Positions 7,316-15,620 of a stretch of DNA of 24,117 nucleotides are shown here, one piece after another. The translations under genes were made by a program, and so were the position numbers. Source of the DNA: Actinomycetota bacterium (GTDB lineage Bacteria; Actinomycetota; Actinomycetes; Streptosporangiales; Streptosporangiaceae); the NCBI GenBank assembly GCA_003140115.1, contig PLIQ01000344.1:1-24117 (forward strand). The letters are read 5' to 3'. The notes beneath the pieces were generated by a model that saw nothing but the letters and a program-made list of their open reading frames with translations, made no database searches and had not been told where the DNA came from. Positions within the stretch are counted from its first letter, which is position 1. The number at the start of each line of letters is the position of its first letter.

Positions 7316-8101
7316 TCAGCCGGTGTTCTGGTTCGCTGCTCGCTGCCTGACCAGGGCGGCGGGGGTCAGGCCGGCCAGCTGGTGGCATTCCCTGGTCAGG
7401 TGAGCCTGGTCGGCGTAGCCGGCTTGCGCCGCGAGGGCGGCTAGGTCCAGGGCGCCTGGTCCGCCGGGGCCGGCGTCGATACGGGAGACGAACCGGCGGA
7501 AACGGAGCACTCGCTGCAGGGTCTTGGGGCCGTAGCCGACGACCGCGTGGCAGCGGCGGCGCAGCTGCCGGATGCTCAGCCCGACCTCAGCCGCGACGTC
7601 TTCGGCTCGCGCTCGCGGGTCGGCCAGCAGGACCGTGGCCTGGGTCGCGGCCGGGTCGGGGTCGGCGTCGGCGACGAGGGCGGCGGTCAGTTCCAGGGCC
7701 TGGATCGCAGCGGCATCCGGGTCCAGCGTGCCCGGCAGCCGCCGCGCCCCGGGCCGGAGCAGGTCCTCCAGGTCGACGCGCTGGTCGCGGAGTTCGCTCA
7801 GCGGAACGCCGAGTGCCGGGCCGCCCGCCTCAGGCCGGAAACGGACGCCGAGGACCACCGCGCCCGCCTTCACCACGGTGCTGACCGGTCCGGTATCCGG
7901 GCCGGCCACGGATGCGCCCCGGCCCTGCTCCCAAATCAGGTCGCTGCACGCGTCGGGCAGCACCAGGACGATACGGTCCAGGCCGCCATCCGGGATGACC
8001 TGGGCCCACAGGCACGCGATGGCGTGCCGCAGCCCGGCCGGGGCCGGCCATTCCGTGTAGCCGGGCGGCAGGTCACGCACGCGGACGGCCTGCAGTGCCA
8101 C
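7316..8101 (-). CDS. AraC-family transcriptional regulator
   Basis: A 261-residue regulator beginning MALQAVRVRDLPPGYTEWPA. The N-terminal half is a beta-rich sensor of the kind seen with actinobacterial AraC proteins (CLWAQVIP, VLPDACSDLIWEQG, AVVLGVRFRPEAGGPALGVP). The C-terminal half is the double helix-turn-helix: ARAEDVAAEVGLSIRQLRRR is the first and LAALAAQAGYADQAHLTREC the second, followed by LAGLTPAALVRQR. It would bind DNA and respond to an unknown ligand. It starts with GTG 8101 and runs into the membrane protein gene at 7299, about ten bases after its stop; the two are probably co-transcribed. Divergent transcription from 8172 makes the QW-repeat gene a second possible target. Confidence 0.88.
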   Translation of the reverse strand: MALQAVRVRDLPPGYTEWPAPAGLRHAIACLWAQVIPDGGLDRIVLVLPDACSDLIWEQGRGASVAGPDTGPVSTVVKAGAVVLGVRFRPEAGGPALGVPLSELRDQRVDLEDLLRPGARRLPGTLDPDAAAIQALELTAALVADADPDPAATQATVLLADPRARAEDVAAEVGLSIRQLRRRCHAVVGYGPKTLQRVLRFRRFVSRIDAGPGGPGALDLAALAAQAGYADQAHLTRECHQLAGLTPAALVRQRAANQNTG

Positions 8102-8171
8102 CCAGCTAGCATGCCACGGCGGTGGCCGTTTCGTTCAATACGGGACGCCCCGGCCGTGCTGTGATGGGCGG
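8102..8171. promoter_or_regulatory. Divergent promoter region between AraC gene and QW-repeat gene
   Basis: Seventy bases separate the two starts. CATGCT on the minus strand (8108-8113) ends six bases before GTG 8101, and TGTGAT on the plus strand (8160-8165) ends six bases before ATG 8172. Both are imperfect -10 matches. A 5-base-arm inverted repeat, GCCAC/GTGGC (8113-8126), could be an operator. Confidence 0.35.
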
Positions 8172-9077
8172 ATGAACGCTCCTGACTTCGATGCTGCCGC
8201 TACGTTTATCGCCGCCAGCGCGAGGATTATCGACCGGCGGCGGTGCCAGCGGCTGTTCGGCGACGACGACGCCCAGCCGGTACGGGACGCGGTGGCCGCC
8301 TACCGCAACGAGGACGGCGGGTTCGGGCAGGCCCTCGAACCCGACTGCCGCGCCCCGGGCAGCCAGCCGCTGGCGGTCGACATGGCCCTGCGGATCTTGG
8401 ACGAGGCTGACGCGTGGGACGACGCACTGGTCCGCGGCGCCTGCGACTGGCTCGCGGCGGTCGCGCCCGCCGAGGGCGGCGCGGCCTTCGTCGAGGGGAC
8501 GCTGTCCGGCTGGCCGCACGCGCCGTGGTGGGTCCCCGAGACGGGTCATCCCGCCTCGGTCATCGCGACCGGCCTGATCGCGGGCACGCTGCACGCCCGC
8601 GGGGTCAGCGACCCCTGGCTCGACCGGGCCGACGACCTGATGTGGGCCCGGATCGGCGCGCTGGCCGAGCAGGGCGGGAACGAGCTGCAAAGCGGGCCGG
8701 GCGGCGGCTACGAGATGTTCGGCCTGCTGGCGTTCCTGCAACACGTGCCGGACCGGGACCGGGCCCGCCAGGCCTTCGGCCGGATCGGGCCGCTGATCAT
8801 CGACCGGGACCTGGTGGCGCTCGATCCCGAGGCACCCGGTGAGGTGCACTCCCCGCTGGCCTTCGCGCCCCAGCCTGATTCGCTGGCGCGCGAGCTGTTC
8901 GACCAGGCCACGATCAAGGCGCACCTGGACCATCTGGCCCAGGCGCAGCGCGAGGACGGCGGCTGGACGTTCAACTGGCTGGCCTGGTCCCCGGCCGCGG
9001 AAACCGAATGGCGCGGCTTCCTGACCGTCGATGCGCTGCGGCTGCTGCGGGCCAATGGCTACCTGGCCTACCCGTAG
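8172..9077 (+). CDS. Prenyltransferase/squalene-cyclase-like repeat protein (alpha/alpha toroid), function unknown
   Basis: A 301-residue protein with two QW-type repeats, RNEDGGFGQALEPDCR (residues 45-60) and QREDGGWTFNW (259-269). These are the hallmark of alpha/alpha-toroid proteins such as squalene cyclases, protein prenyltransferase beta subunits and related glycoside-hydrolase-like repeat proteins. It is much shorter than a squalene-hopene cyclase (about 630 residues), and the catalytic DXDD motif is not present, so it is probably not a cyclase. There is no signal peptide or membrane helix. The gene is divergent from the AraC regulator and its last ten bases overlap the 3' end of glnE on the other strand. 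Its substrate and partner are unknown. Confidence 0.75.
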   Translation: MNAPDFDAAATFIAASARIIDRRRCQRLFGDDDAQPVRDAVAAYRNEDGGFGQALEPDCRAPGSQPLAVDMALRILDEADAWDDALVRGACDWLAAVAPAEGGAAFVEGTLSGWPHAPWWVPETGHPASVIATGLIAGTLHARGVSDPWLDRADDLMWARIGALAEQGGNELQSGPGGGYEMFGLLAFLQHVPDRDRARQAFGRIGPLIIDRDLVALDPEAPGEVHSPLAFAPQPDSLARELFDQATIKAHLDHLAQAQREDGGWTFNWLAWSPAAETEWRGFLTVDALRLLRANGYLAYP

Positions 9078-12000
9078 AAACGGGACTCCATGACCGTGCG
9101 GGCCCGGCGGGCGGCGCGGCGGTAGTCCTGCTCCAGGGCCTGCGCGGCGTCGCCTGGCGGGTAGCCGAGCAGGCGAGCCACCGCGGTCAGCTCGCCGTGC
9201 CGGGTCGGCAACGTGTCGCTAGGCCGTCCGCGGACCAGCACGATCGCGTTCCTGATCCGCGCGGCCAGGTGCCAGGCGGTCATGAGCGCGGCCGCGTCGT
9301 CGGCGGGCAGCAGGCCGTCCTGCACCGCGGCCGCCATCGCCTCGCCGGTCCGGGTGGTGCGCAGCGCGGGCACCGCGTGGGCGTGCTGCAGCTGGAGCAG
9401 CTGGATCGTCCATTCCACGTCGGACAGCCCGCCCGGGCCCAGCTTGACGTGCAGCGCCCGGTCCGCGCCGCGCGGGATCCGCTCGGCCTCCATCCGGGCC
9501 TTGATGCGGCGGATCTCGCGCGCGGCGGCCGGATCGATCCCGTACAGGGGATAGCGGAACTCGGCAATCATCCGGATGAAGCGGTCGCCGAGCTCGGTAT
9601 CCCCCGCGGCCGCCTCGGCGCGCAGCAGAGCCTGTGCCTCCCACGGCGCGGACCGCCCCCGGTAGTAGGCCCGGTAGGCGGCCAGCGTGCGCACCAGCGG
9701 GCCCTGCCGACCGTCCGGCCGCAGGTCGGCGTCCACCACCAGGGCCGGGTCGGGCACCGGCAGGGCGAGCAGCCGGCGCAGCTCGGCGGCCACCGCGTGC
9801 GCGGCGTCCGCCGCCTCCCGTTCCGGCTGGCCGGGGATTGGACAGTGTACGAACAGCACGTCCGCGTCGCTGCCGTAGCCGGACTCGTGACCGCCGAACC
9901 GGCCCATCGCGATCACGGCGACCCTGGTCGGCAGCGGCCGCCGCAGCTCGGTGGAGACCTTCCGGAGGGCCACGTCCAGCGCGACCTGCACCGTGGCCCA
10001 GGTGACGCCGGTCAGCGCCTCCCCGGTGGCATCGAGGCCCTCGGTGACGCCCAGGACGTCGGCGGCGGAGATGCGGAGCAGCTCGCGGCGACGGACCGAC
10101 CGGACCGCCGACACCGCGGCCTCGGCGTCGTCGTCGTACCGCAAAGCCGCCGCCATCATCTCCGAGCGCAGCGCGGCCCGGCTGCGCGGCGCGAGCTCGG
10201 CGTCGTCGGCGAACATCGCGACCGCGTCCGGCGCCCGCAGCAGCAGGCCGGTGGCGTACCGGCTGGACGCCAGCACGCGAGCCATCCGCTCGGCCGCCTT
10301 GGTTTCGTCCCGCAGCAGCCTCAGGTACCACGGGCTCTCCCCCAGTGCCTCGCTGACCTGGCGGAAGGCCAGCAGGCCCGCGTCGGGCTCGGCGGCGTCG
10401 GCGAACCAGCCGAGCAGGACCGGCAGCAGCGTGCGCTGGATCGCCGCCCGCCGGGACACGCCCGTGGTCATCGCGTCGATGTGGTGCAGCGCACCCGCCG
10501 GGTCGACGTAGCCGAGCGCCTCGAGCCGGGCCCGGGCCTCGGCCGGGGTCAGCCGGGCCGCGTCCGACGGGAGCCGGGCCACCGCGTCCAGCAGCGGCCG
10601 GTAGAACAGCTTCTCGTGCAGCCGACGGACCTGCCGGGCGTGCAGCCGCCACATCGCGTCGAACTCGAACGCGGGGTCGGCGCGGTTCATGGTGCCCGAG
10701 GGCGGATACCACGGCCCGTTCGGCAGATCAAAGGATCGCATCGCGCGGCCGAGCCTGCGCAGTACGGCGGGATCCTCGGGCAGGGTGTGGGTCCGGCTGA
10801 GGCGGTACAGCTGCAGCAGGTGTTCGGTGCGGCGCAGGAACCGGTAGGCGGCGGCCAGTTCGTCCGCGTCGGCGCGGCCGACGTACCCGCCCGCAGCCAG
10901 CGCCGCCAGCGCCGGCAACGTCGCGGGCGCGCGCAGCGTCTCGTCGGTGCGCCCGTGCACCAGCTGCAGGAGCTGGACGGCGAACTCGATGTCCCGCAGC
11001 CCGCCGGGGCCGAGCTTCAGCTCGCGCCCGGCCTGCCGGGCGGGCAGCGACTGCTCCACCCGGCGGCGCATGGCCTGGGTGTCCTCGACGAAGTGCTCGC
11101 GGCGCGCCGCCTGCCAGACCAGCGGGGCGAACGTATCGGCGTAGGCCTGGCCGAGGGCCATATCGCCCGCCACCGGCCGGGCCTTGAGCAACGCCTGGAA
11201 CTCCCAGGTCTTCGCCCAGCGCTCGTAGTAAGCCCGGTGGCTGGCCAGGGTGCGGACCAGCGGGCCCTGACGGCCCTCGGGCCGGAGGTTCGGGTCGACG
11301 GGGAAGATGCTGCCCTCGGGGGTGGACCGGGCGCAGACGCCGATCAGGCCCGCGGCCAGGCGGCTGGCGGTGGCCAGCGCCGCGGTCTCGTCCCCGGCTC
11401 CGTTTCCGGTCGGTTCGGCGACGAAGATCACGTCGACGTCGCTGGCGTAGTTCAGCTCGCGGGCGCCGCACTTACCCATGGCCACCACGGCCAGCCGGCA
11501 CGGCACGGACCCCGGAGCCAGCTCGGACCGGGCCACGGCCAGCGCCGCCTCGAGGACCGCGGCGGCGATGTCAGCCAGCTCCTCGACCACCTCCTCCACG
11601 CTGACCACCGCGGTCATGTCGCGCGCGGCTAGGTGCAGCAGGCGGCGCCGGTACGCCGCGGCCAGCGCCGCTACCGGCTCTTCCTTGGCGTCTTGGCCCG
11701 CGACCGGCTCGGCCAGACGCGGGCTGGCCCCGACCGCCAGCAGCATCTGCTCGCGCAGCTCGGCCGGGCTGGGGCGGCCGAGGTCGCCGCGGAGCAGCTG
11801 GGCGTCTTCGGGGTGCCGGGTCAGGTGGTCGGCCAGGCCGGCGCTGACGCCCAGGACCGCGGTCAGCCGGTCGCGGAACTCGGGTTCGTCGCGTAGCGCC
11901 TGGCGCAACGCGGTCCGGTCGTCCGTGGCGCCGAACATCCGGGCCAGCCCGATCAGGGCCAGGTCGGGATCGGCCGCGGCGGCCAGCGCGATCAGCAACG

Positions 12001-12136
12001 GGTCGGCGTCCGGCTCGCTCCCGGTGCCGTCCGGGTCGACGCCGAGGTCGGTGAGCAGCAGGCGCTCGGCCCGCGCGGCGTCCGCGAAACCCAGCCGGGC
12101 CAGCCGCCCGGCCAGCGTGGTCCGCGAGCCGCTCAC
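9068..12136 (-). CDS. glnE: Bifunctional glutamine synthetase adenylyltransferase/deadenylase GlnE
   Basis: A 1022-residue enzyme that adds AMP to, and removes AMP from, a tyrosine of type-I glutamine synthetase, according to nitrogen status. Two nucleotidyltransferase domains are visible: the first has GKCGARELNYASDVDVIF (residues 221-238, metal ligands D233 and D235), the second GRFGGHESGYGSDADVLF (745-762, D757 and D759). Each is followed by the family block DLRPxGRQGPLVRTLAxxRAYY (from 804 in the second; PNLRPEGRQGPLVRTL in the first). The length is normal for actinobacterial GlnE. An extra segment around residues 468-488 (DLPNGPWYPPSGTMNRADP) lies before the inter-domain helices. Start GTG 12136 is supported by a TAGTTT -10 hexamer six bases upstream. 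The neighbouring GlnA2 lacks the target Tyr, so the substrate GlnA must be encoded elsewhere. Confidence 0.96.
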   Translation of the reverse strand: MSGSRTTLAGRLARLGFADAARAERLLLTDLGVDPDGTGSEPDADPLLIALAAAADPDLALIGLARMFGATDDRTALRQALRDEPEFRDRLTAVLGVSAGLADHLTRHPEDAQLLRGDLGRPSPAELREQMLLAVGASPRLAEPVAGQDAKEEPVAALAAAYRRRLLHLAARDMTAVVSVEEVVEELADIAAAVLEAALAVARSELAPGSVPCRLAVVAMGKCGARELNYASDVDVIFVAEPTGNGAGDETAALATASRLAAGLIGVCARSTPEGSIFPVDPNLRPEGRQGPLVRTLASHRAYYERWAKTWEFQALLKARPVAGDMALGQAYADTFAPLVWQAARREHFVEDTQAMRRRVEQSLPARQAGRELKLGPGGLRDIEFAVQLLQLVHGRTDETLRAPATLPALAALAAGGYVGRADADELAAAYRFLRRTEHLLQLYRLSRTHTLPEDPAVLRRLGRAMRSFDLPNGPWYPPSGTMNRADPAFEFDAMWRLHARQVRRLHEKLFYRPLLDAVARLPSDAARLTPAEARARLEALGYVDPAGALHHIDAMTTGVSRRAAIQRTLLPVLLGWFADAAEPDAGLLAFRQVSEALGESPWYLRLLRDETKAAERMARVLASSRYATGLLLRAPDAVAMFADDAELAPRSRAALRSEMMAAALRYDDDAEAAVSAVRSVRRRELLRISAADVLGVTEGLDATGEALTGVTWATVQVALDVALRKVSTELRRPLPTRVAVIAMGRFGGHESGYGSDADVLFVHCPIPGQPEREAADAAHAVAAELRRLLALPVPDPALVVDADLRPDGRQGPLVRTLAAYRAYYRGRSAPWEAQALLRAEAAAGDTELGDRFIRMIAEFRYPLYGIDPAAAREIRRIKARMEAERIPRGADRALHVKLGPGGLSDVEWTIQLLQLQHAHAVPALRTTRTGEAMAAAVQDGLLPADDAAALMTAWHLAARIRNAIVLVRGRPSDTLPTRHGELTAVARLLGYPPGDAAQALEQDYRRAARRARTVMESRFYG

Positions 12137-12142
12137 GCTGCA

Positions 12143-12148
12143 AAACTA
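12143..12148 (-). promoter_or_regulatory. -10 hexamer of glnE
   Basis: TAGTTT on the minus strand ends six bases before GTG 12136. TTACCG at 12166-12171 (minus) sits 17 bases further upstream as a possible weak -35. It predicts a leaderless glnE transcript. Confidence 0.5.
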
Positions 12149-12158
12149 GTTGATCCGC

Positions 12159-12164
12159 TACCGT
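12159..12164 (+). promoter_or_regulatory. -10 hexamer of the aldehyde dehydrogenase gene
   Basis: TACCGT would start transcription near 12171, giving either a leaderless start at GTG 12172 or a short leader before GTG 12199. It lies within the glnE upstream region, so the two divergent promoters overlap. Confidence 0.4.
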
Positions 12165-12184
12165 GCGGTAAGTGCCGGGAGGCG

Positions 12185-12191
12185 AGGGGAG
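12185..12191 (+). promoter_or_regulatory. Shine-Dalgarno AGGGGAG deciding the aldehyde dehydrogenase start
   Basis: AGGGGAG lies seven bases before GTG 12199. It is the strongest ribosome-binding site seen in the window and favours 12199 over the upstream in-frame GTG at 12172. Confidence 0.6.
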
Positions 12192-12198
12192 AATCACG

Positions 12199-13668
12199 GT
12201 GAAGTATCTGTACATCGCGGGCAAGTGGACACCGGCCGCGGATGAGGGCACGTCCCAGACCATCAACCCGTTCGACGCGACCCCGCTGGAGAATCTGGCC
12301 GAGGCGTCGGCGGCGGACGTCGACGCGGCCGTGGCGGCGGCCCGGGAGGCGTTCGACGAGGGCCCGTGGCGCCGGTCGACGATCACCGAGCGCACCGCGC
12401 TGCTCAGCCGTATCGCGGAGTTCTTGCAGCGGGACCGCGAGCAGCTGGCCCACACCGAGAGCCTGGACACCGGCAAGACGCTGAACGAGGCGCGGGCCGA
12501 CGTGGACGACACGACCGCGGTGTTCCGGTACTACGCGGGGCTGGCGGGCTCGCACGCGGGACGGGTGGTCGATCCGGGCCGGACCGGCGTGGTCAGCCGG
12601 ATCACGCACGAGCCGGTCGGCGTGTGCGCGCTCATCGCGCCGTGGAACTACCCGCTGCTGCAGATCTCCTGGAAGCTGGCGCCCGCGCTGGCCGCGGGCA
12701 ACACGACGGTGGTCAAGCCCAGCGAGCTGACCCCGCTGTCCACGGTCGCGCTGGTCGGGCTGTTCGAGGAGGCCGGGATCCCGCCGGGCGTGCTGAACCT
12801 GCTGCTCGGCCAGGGCGGGACGGTGGGCCAGGCGCTGGTCGCGCACCCGGGCGTCGACCTGATCTCGTTCACCGGCGGGCTCGGCACCGGCGAGAAGATC
12901 ATGGCCTCGGCGGCGCACGGGGTGCGGCGGGTGGCGCTCGAGCTGGGCGGCAAGAACCCGAACATCGTCTTCGACGACACCGACTTCGACACCGTCGTCG
13001 ACAACGCGCTGACCGCGGCGTTCCTGCACTCCGGGCAGGTGTGCTCGGCCGGCGCCCGGCTGATCGTGCAGGACCGCCTGCACGACAGCTTCGTCGCCGA
13101 GCTGGCCGCCCGCGCGGACCGGATCCGGCTGGGCAACGGCCTGGACCCGGACACCGAGTGCGGACCGCTGATCTCCGCGGCGCACCGGGCCAAGGTGGAG
13201 CGGTACATCGCGCTCGGGCTGGCCGAGGGGGCGTCGCTGCGGGCCGGGGGCGAGCGGCCGTCGTCGCCCTCGCTGGCTCAGGGGTTCTTCCTGCGGCCTA
13301 CGGTGTTCGCCGAGTGCCGCCGGGAGATGGCGGTGGTACAGGACGAGGTATTCGGGCCGGTCGTGACCGTCGAGCGGTTCGGCACCGAGAACGAGGCGAT
13401 CCGGCTCGGCAACGACACCGCGTACGGCCTGGCGGGCGCGGTGTGGACCTCGGACGCGGGCCGGGCCGAGCGGGTCGCGGGCGCGCTGCGCCACGGCACG
13501 GTGTGGATCAACGACTACCACCCCTACCTGCCGCAGGCGGAGTGGGGCGGGTTCGGCCGGTCCGGCATCGGCCGCGAACTCGGCCCCTCGGGCCTGGACG
13601 AGTACCAGGAGAAGAAGCACATTTACCACAACACCCGCCCGGCCCCCGCGCGCTGGTTCTCGGGTTAA
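12199..13668 (+). CDS. NAD(P)-dependent aldehyde dehydrogenase, betaine/gamma-aminobutyraldehyde type
   Basis: A 489-residue enzyme that oxidises an aldehyde to the acid. It begins VKYLYIAGKWTPA as typical family members do. Family landmarks are PWNYPLLQISWKLAPALAAG (substrate and cofactor region), KPSELTPLS, FTGGLGTGEKIM (nucleotide loop), LELGGKNPNIV (general-base Glu) and SGQVCSAGARLIV with the catalytic Cys; EVFGPVV follows. The active-site context matches BetB/GbsA and gamma-glutamyl-aminobutyraldehyde dehydrogenases (PuuC/PatD-like), so betaine aldehyde or an aminoaldehyde from polyamine breakdown are the likely substrates. A GTG at 12172 would add nine residues. The gene is divergent from glnE and has a possible hairpin terminator just after the stop. 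Its place between glnE and glnA2 makes a nitrogen or polyamine role attractive but unproven. Confidence 0.88.
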   Translation: MKYLYIAGKWTPAADEGTSQTINPFDATPLENLAEASAADVDAAVAAAREAFDEGPWRRSTITERTALLSRIAEFLQRDREQLAHTESLDTGKTLNEARADVDDTTAVFRYYAGLAGSHAGRVVDPGRTGVVSRITHEPVGVCALIAPWNYPLLQISWKLAPALAAGNTTVVKPSELTPLSTVALVGLFEEAGIPPGVLNLLLGQGGTVGQALVAHPGVDLISFTGGLGTGEKIMASAAHGVRRVALELGGKNPNIVFDDTDFDTVVDNALTAAFLHSGQVCSAGARLIVQDRLHDSFVAELAARADRIRLGNGLDPDTECGPLISAAHRAKVERYIALGLAEGASLRAGGERPSSPSLAQGFFLRPTVFAECRREMAVVQDEVFGPVVTVERFGTENEAIRLGNDTAYGLAGAVWTSDAGRAERVAGALRHGTVWINDYHPYLPQAEWGGFGRSGIGRELGPSGLDEYQEKKHIYHNTRPAPARWFSG

Positions 13669-13692
13669 CGAGCCGACAGCTCGGGGTTGTTT
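13669..13692 (+). terminator. Possible hairpin terminator after the aldehyde dehydrogenase gene
   Basis: CGAGC (13669-13673) and GCTCG (13679-13683) form a 5-base stem with a 5-base loop directly after the TAA, followed by GGGTTGTTT. The stem is short and the T-tract broken, so this is only a candidate. Confidence 0.35.
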
Positions 13693-13743
13693 CCTGTCAG
13701 CGAACCCAGTGGCTGGCCGGTCCGGGCGCTGCGGCCCGTGTGA

Positions 13744-13749
13744 TAGGCA
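13744..13749 (+). promoter_or_regulatory. Possible -10 hexamer of the S9 peptidase gene
   Basis: TAGGCA ends six bases before ATG 13756. It misses the final T of TANNNT but sits at the spacing shared by other genes here. Confidence 0.3.
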
Positions 13750-13755
13750 TGGGCC

Positions 13756-15600
13756 ATGGTCGATCTCATCCCGCGTCAGGTGCTGTTCGGCAACCCGGAG
13801 CGCATCAGCCCGCAAATCTCCCCCGACGGCACCCGCCTAGCCTGGATCGCGCCGCACGAGGGGGTGCTCAACGTCTGGCTCGCGCCGATCGGGGCCGATG
13901 GCGTCGACTGGGACGCCGCCACGGTCGTGACCGAGGACACCGACCGGGGCGTCCGGGTGTTCGGCTGGGCGTGGGACGGCAGGCACCTGCTGTACCTGCA
14001 GGACACTGGCGGTGACGAGAACTGGCGGCTGTACGACATCGACCTTGAGACCATGGCCAGGCGCGACCTGACGCCGTACGACGGCATCCAGGCGCGGATC
14101 ATCGCCAGCAGCAAGAACCACCGCGACGAGCTCCTGGTCGGCATGAACCGGGATAACCCGCAGCTGCACGACGTCTACCGGCTGGACCTGAAGACCGGGG
14201 AGCTGGCCAAGCTGATCGAGAACCCCGGGTACGCGGGCTGGCTCGCCGACGAGGACCTGGTGGTGCGCGGGGCACTCGTCCCGCTGCCCGACGGCGGCTT
14301 CGACCTGCTGGTGCGCGACGACGCCGCGGCAGACTGGCGGAAACTGCTGACCATCCCGTCCGACGATGCCTCGGCCAGCCACGTGCTGGGGTTCACCGGC
14401 GACGGTAAGTCGCTGATTGGCATCAGCTCGGTCGGGGTGAACACCGGCCGGCTGGTCAAGGTCGACATTGCCTCGGGCGAGGACCGGGTGCTGCTCGAAG
14501 ACCCCGACGCGGACGTGGCGGGCGCCATCTTGCACCCGGACACCCGCGAACCTCAGATCGCCGTGGTGCTCAAGGACCGCGCCGAGTATCACGTGCTCGA
14601 CCCCGCGGTGCAGGCCGACTACGAGGCGGTCCGGGCGCTGCACACCGGCGATCCGCAGCTGGCCGACCGGGATGAGGCTGACGCCACGTGGCTGGTCGCC
14701 TTCACCGACGACGCCGGCCCGGTCCGGTACTACGCCTACGACCGGGCCACCCGCACCGGCAGCTTCCTGCTCGACAGCCGTCCCGAGCTCTCACGCTACG
14801 AGCTAGCCCGGATGGAGCCGTTCTCGTTCACGTCCCGGGACGGGCTGACCGTGCACGGGTACGTCACGTTCCCGCCGGGCGAGGGGCGGTCCGGGCTGCC
14901 CGCCGTGCTCGACGTGCACGGCGGCCCGCAGGTCCGCGACGTGTGGGGCTGGAACCCCGAGGCCCAGTGGTTCGCGAACCGGGGCTACCTGTGCATCCAG
15001 GTGAACTACCGCGGCTCGACCGGCTACGGCAAGGCGTTCGTCAACGCCGGCGACCGCGAGTGGGGCGCGAAGATGCACGACGACCTTATCGACGCGGTCG
15101 GGTACGTGGTGGCGCAGGGCTGGGCCGACCCGAGCCGGGTCGCGATCTACGGCGGCTCCTACGGCGGCTACGCGGCGCTGGTCGGCGCAGCGTTCACCCC
15201 GGACGTGTTCCGCTGCGCGGTGGACATCGTCGGACCGTCCAACCTGCAGACGCTGCTCGAGACGATCCCGCCGTACTGGGCGCCGGTGAAGGCGCAGCTG
15301 TACCGGCGGGTCGGCAACCCGGAGACCGACCAGGAGTTCTTGTGGTCGCGCTCGCCGCTGTCCCGGGTCCGTGACATCCGCATCCCGCTGCTGATCGCCC
15401 AGGGCGCCAACGACCCGCGGGTCAAGCAGGCCGAGTCGGAGCAGATCGTCGCCGCCCTGGCCGAGGCCGGGATCGACTACGAGTACATGCTGTTCCCCGA
15501 CGAGGGCCACGGCTTCGCCAAGCCGGAGAACCGGATTAAGTTCTACGCCGCGGCCGAGCGCTTCCTGGCCAAGTACCTGGGCGGCCGCTTCGAGGAGTGA
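13756..15600 (+). CDS. S9 family peptidase (prolyl oligopeptidase/acylaminoacyl peptidase type)
   Basis: A 614-residue cytoplasmic serine peptidase with no signal sequence. The first ~340 residues have the repeating blades of a beta-propeller (SPDGTRLAW, GWAWDGRHLLYLQD, FTGDGKSLIG). The C-terminal alpha/beta-hydrolase domain starts near FSFTSRDGLTVHGYV (356-370). Catalytic residues are Ser468 in GGSYGGY, Asp553 in GANDPRV and His585 in DEGHGF; the oxyanion region is DVHGGPQ (386-392) with YRGSTGYG (418-425). Such enzymes remove short or N-blocked peptides; the substrate range is not predictable. Start ATG 13756 is the first in frame, with TAGGCA six bases before it. It converges with the Uma2-type gene, their stops 20 bases apart. 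Confidence 0.92.
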   Translation: MVDLIPRQVLFGNPERISPQISPDGTRLAWIAPHEGVLNVWLAPIGADGVDWDAATVVTEDTDRGVRVFGWAWDGRHLLYLQDTGGDENWRLYDIDLETMARRDLTPYDGIQARIIASSKNHRDELLVGMNRDNPQLHDVYRLDLKTGELAKLIENPGYAGWLADEDLVVRGALVPLPDGGFDLLVRDDAAADWRKLLTIPSDDASASHVLGFTGDGKSLIGISSVGVNTGRLVKVDIASGEDRVLLEDPDADVAGAILHPDTREPQIAVVLKDRAEYHVLDPAVQADYEAVRALHTGDPQLADRDEADATWLVAFTDDAGPVRYYAYDRATRTGSFLLDSRPELSRYELARMEPFSFTSRDGLTVHGYVTFPPGEGRSGLPAVLDVHGGPQVRDVWGWNPEAQWFANRGYLCIQVNYRGSTGYGKAFVNAGDREWGAKMHDDLIDAVGYVVAQGWADPSRVAIYGGSYGGYAALVGAAFTPDVFRCAVDIVGPSNLQTLLETIPPYWAPVKAQLYRRVGNPETDQEFLWSRSPLSRVRDIRIPLLIAQGANDPRVKQAESEQIVAALAEAGIDYEYMLFPDEGHGFAKPENRIKFYAAAERFLAKYLGGRFEE

Positions 15601-15620
15601 CGCGCCCGGGGCCGCAGGAT

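Noticed and set aside
8113..8126. GCCAC/GTGGC inverted repeat as an AraC operator
   Set aside because: Five-base arms of common GC-rich sequence; AraC proteins usually bind direct repeats. Kept only as a remark in the promoter entry.
9008..11632. 874-codon open frame on the plus strand opposite glnE
   Set aside because: Low-complexity Arg/Gly/Gln-rich translation without any motif; glnE on the other strand is unambiguous.
12133..13815. 560-codon minus-strand frame opposite the aldehyde dehydrogenase, and a 549-codon plus-strand frame (12366-14015)
   Set aside because: Both are shadows of the dehydrogenase and S9 peptidase genes and have no recognisable domain.
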